From Chryseobacterium sp. CH25 (GTDB taxonomy: Bacteria; Bacteroidota; Bacteroidia; Flavobacteriales; Weeksellaceae), in contig NZ_NRQT01000002.1 in the NCBI RefSeq assembly GCF_004119455.1, positions 69,501-133,500 on the forward strand: a stretch of DNA of 64,000 nucleotides, written 5' to 3'. A model generated the notes under the pieces. That model searched no databases and was not told the DNA's origin. It saw only the letters and a list, made by a program, of their open reading frames with translations. Every line of letters begins with the position of its first letter. Positions within the stretch are counted from its first letter, which is position 1. Positions 63,774 to 64,000 of the stretch are shown one piece after another. The position numbers and the translations under genes are program-made.

Positions 63774-63796
63774 TTGAGAAAATTGTCCTATATTTG
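63768..63796 (+). promoter_or_regulatory. Promoter of tRNA-His
   Basis: TTG at 63768-63770, an 18-base spacer and TATATTTG at 63789-63796. The -33 part lies in the last codons of bshB1, and the tRNA begins 14 bases after the box. Confidence 0.7.
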
Positions 63797-63809
63797 CACT
63801 CAGAAAACG

Positions 63810-63883
<74 letters not shown>

Positions 63884-63888
63884 CAAAG

Positions 63889-63919
63889 AAAGTACACTTT
63901 TTGAAAGTGTACTTTTTTA
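63889..63919 (+). terminator. Terminator of tRNA-His
   Basis: AAAGTACACTTT pairs perfectly with AAAGTGTACTTT around a TTG loop, followed by a T-run. The last 80 bases of the window show nothing more. Confidence 0.9.
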
Positions 63920-64000
63920 TTTTATACCTGTTTCGGGTGTGAAATAATATCCAATTTTATATTTTTTTTCAGAAGCTTTTTCCCGCTATCCACTCATACT

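Overview
The window is ordinary chromosome from a member of the Bacteroidota, most probably Chryseobacterium or a close relative in the Weeksellaceae. This is an inference from several signs: AT-rich DNA with few Shine-Dalgarno sites; repeated promoter matches of the Bacteroidetes type (TAnnTTTG, sometimes with an upstream TTG); cargo proteins with type IX secretion (T9SS) type A and type B sorting domains; bacillithiol synthesis (bshB1); an ExbB-ExbD-ExbD-TonB cluster of flavobacterial layout; and a small DUF6759-like protein family that I associate with Chryseobacterium. No phage, IS element, CRISPR array or rRNA was seen. One tRNA (His) lies near the right end.

Layout. 1-4.1 kb: three paralogous small secreted proteins around trmB, then a CarboxypepD_reg-like secreted protein. 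4.3-14.0 kb: three tandem giant surface proteins with an IgGFc-binding-like N-terminus and a T9SS type B C-terminus; the middle one carries a frameshift. 14.2-18.5 kb: tsf, a fourth member of the small secreted family, accA, gltX. 18.7-24.9 kb: a bulb-lectin lipoprotein, a glycosyltransferase block (two of four genes frameshifted) and rocD. 25-30.2 kb: a YdcF-like protein, accC, accB, rpmF with yceD, pdxA. 30.2-43.7 kb: ribE, an NtrY-like kinase, trmN6, an FtsE-like ATPase, rpmH, nrnA, a patatin, a hydrolase, an orphan ExbD, a T9SS type A repeat protein, dsbD and tilS (frameshifted). 43.8-48 kb: an OmpA lipoprotein, a frameshifted M1 aminopeptidase and a tiny cysteine-rich peptide gene. 48-57 kb: an O-methyltransferase, an NlpC/P60 protein, waaA, an unknown protein, a glycosyltransferase, an acyltransferase, a lipoprotein and leuS. 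57-63 kb: the TonB energising cluster with PstS-like and TPR partners. 63-64 kb: bshB1 and tRNA-His.

How the genes work together. Fatty-acid initiation (accA, accB, accC) sits at separate promoters. Translation functions (tsf, gltX, leuS, rpmF, rpmH, trmB, trmN6, tilS, tRNA-His) are scattered among envelope functions: T9SS cargo, LPS (waaA, glycosyltransferases, acyltransferase), OmpA, DsbD and TonB. The TonB cluster would energise outer-membrane import.

Two results deserve most attention. First, a 52-codon gene at 47793-47951 has a double-glycine-type leader and a six-cysteine core spaced like an inhibitor cystine knot. Second, five genes, including the normally essential tilS, are each broken by one missing base in or next to a homopolymer run. 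That pattern points to undercalled homopolymers in the assembly, although two of the sites also match classical -1 ribosomal slippery heptamers.
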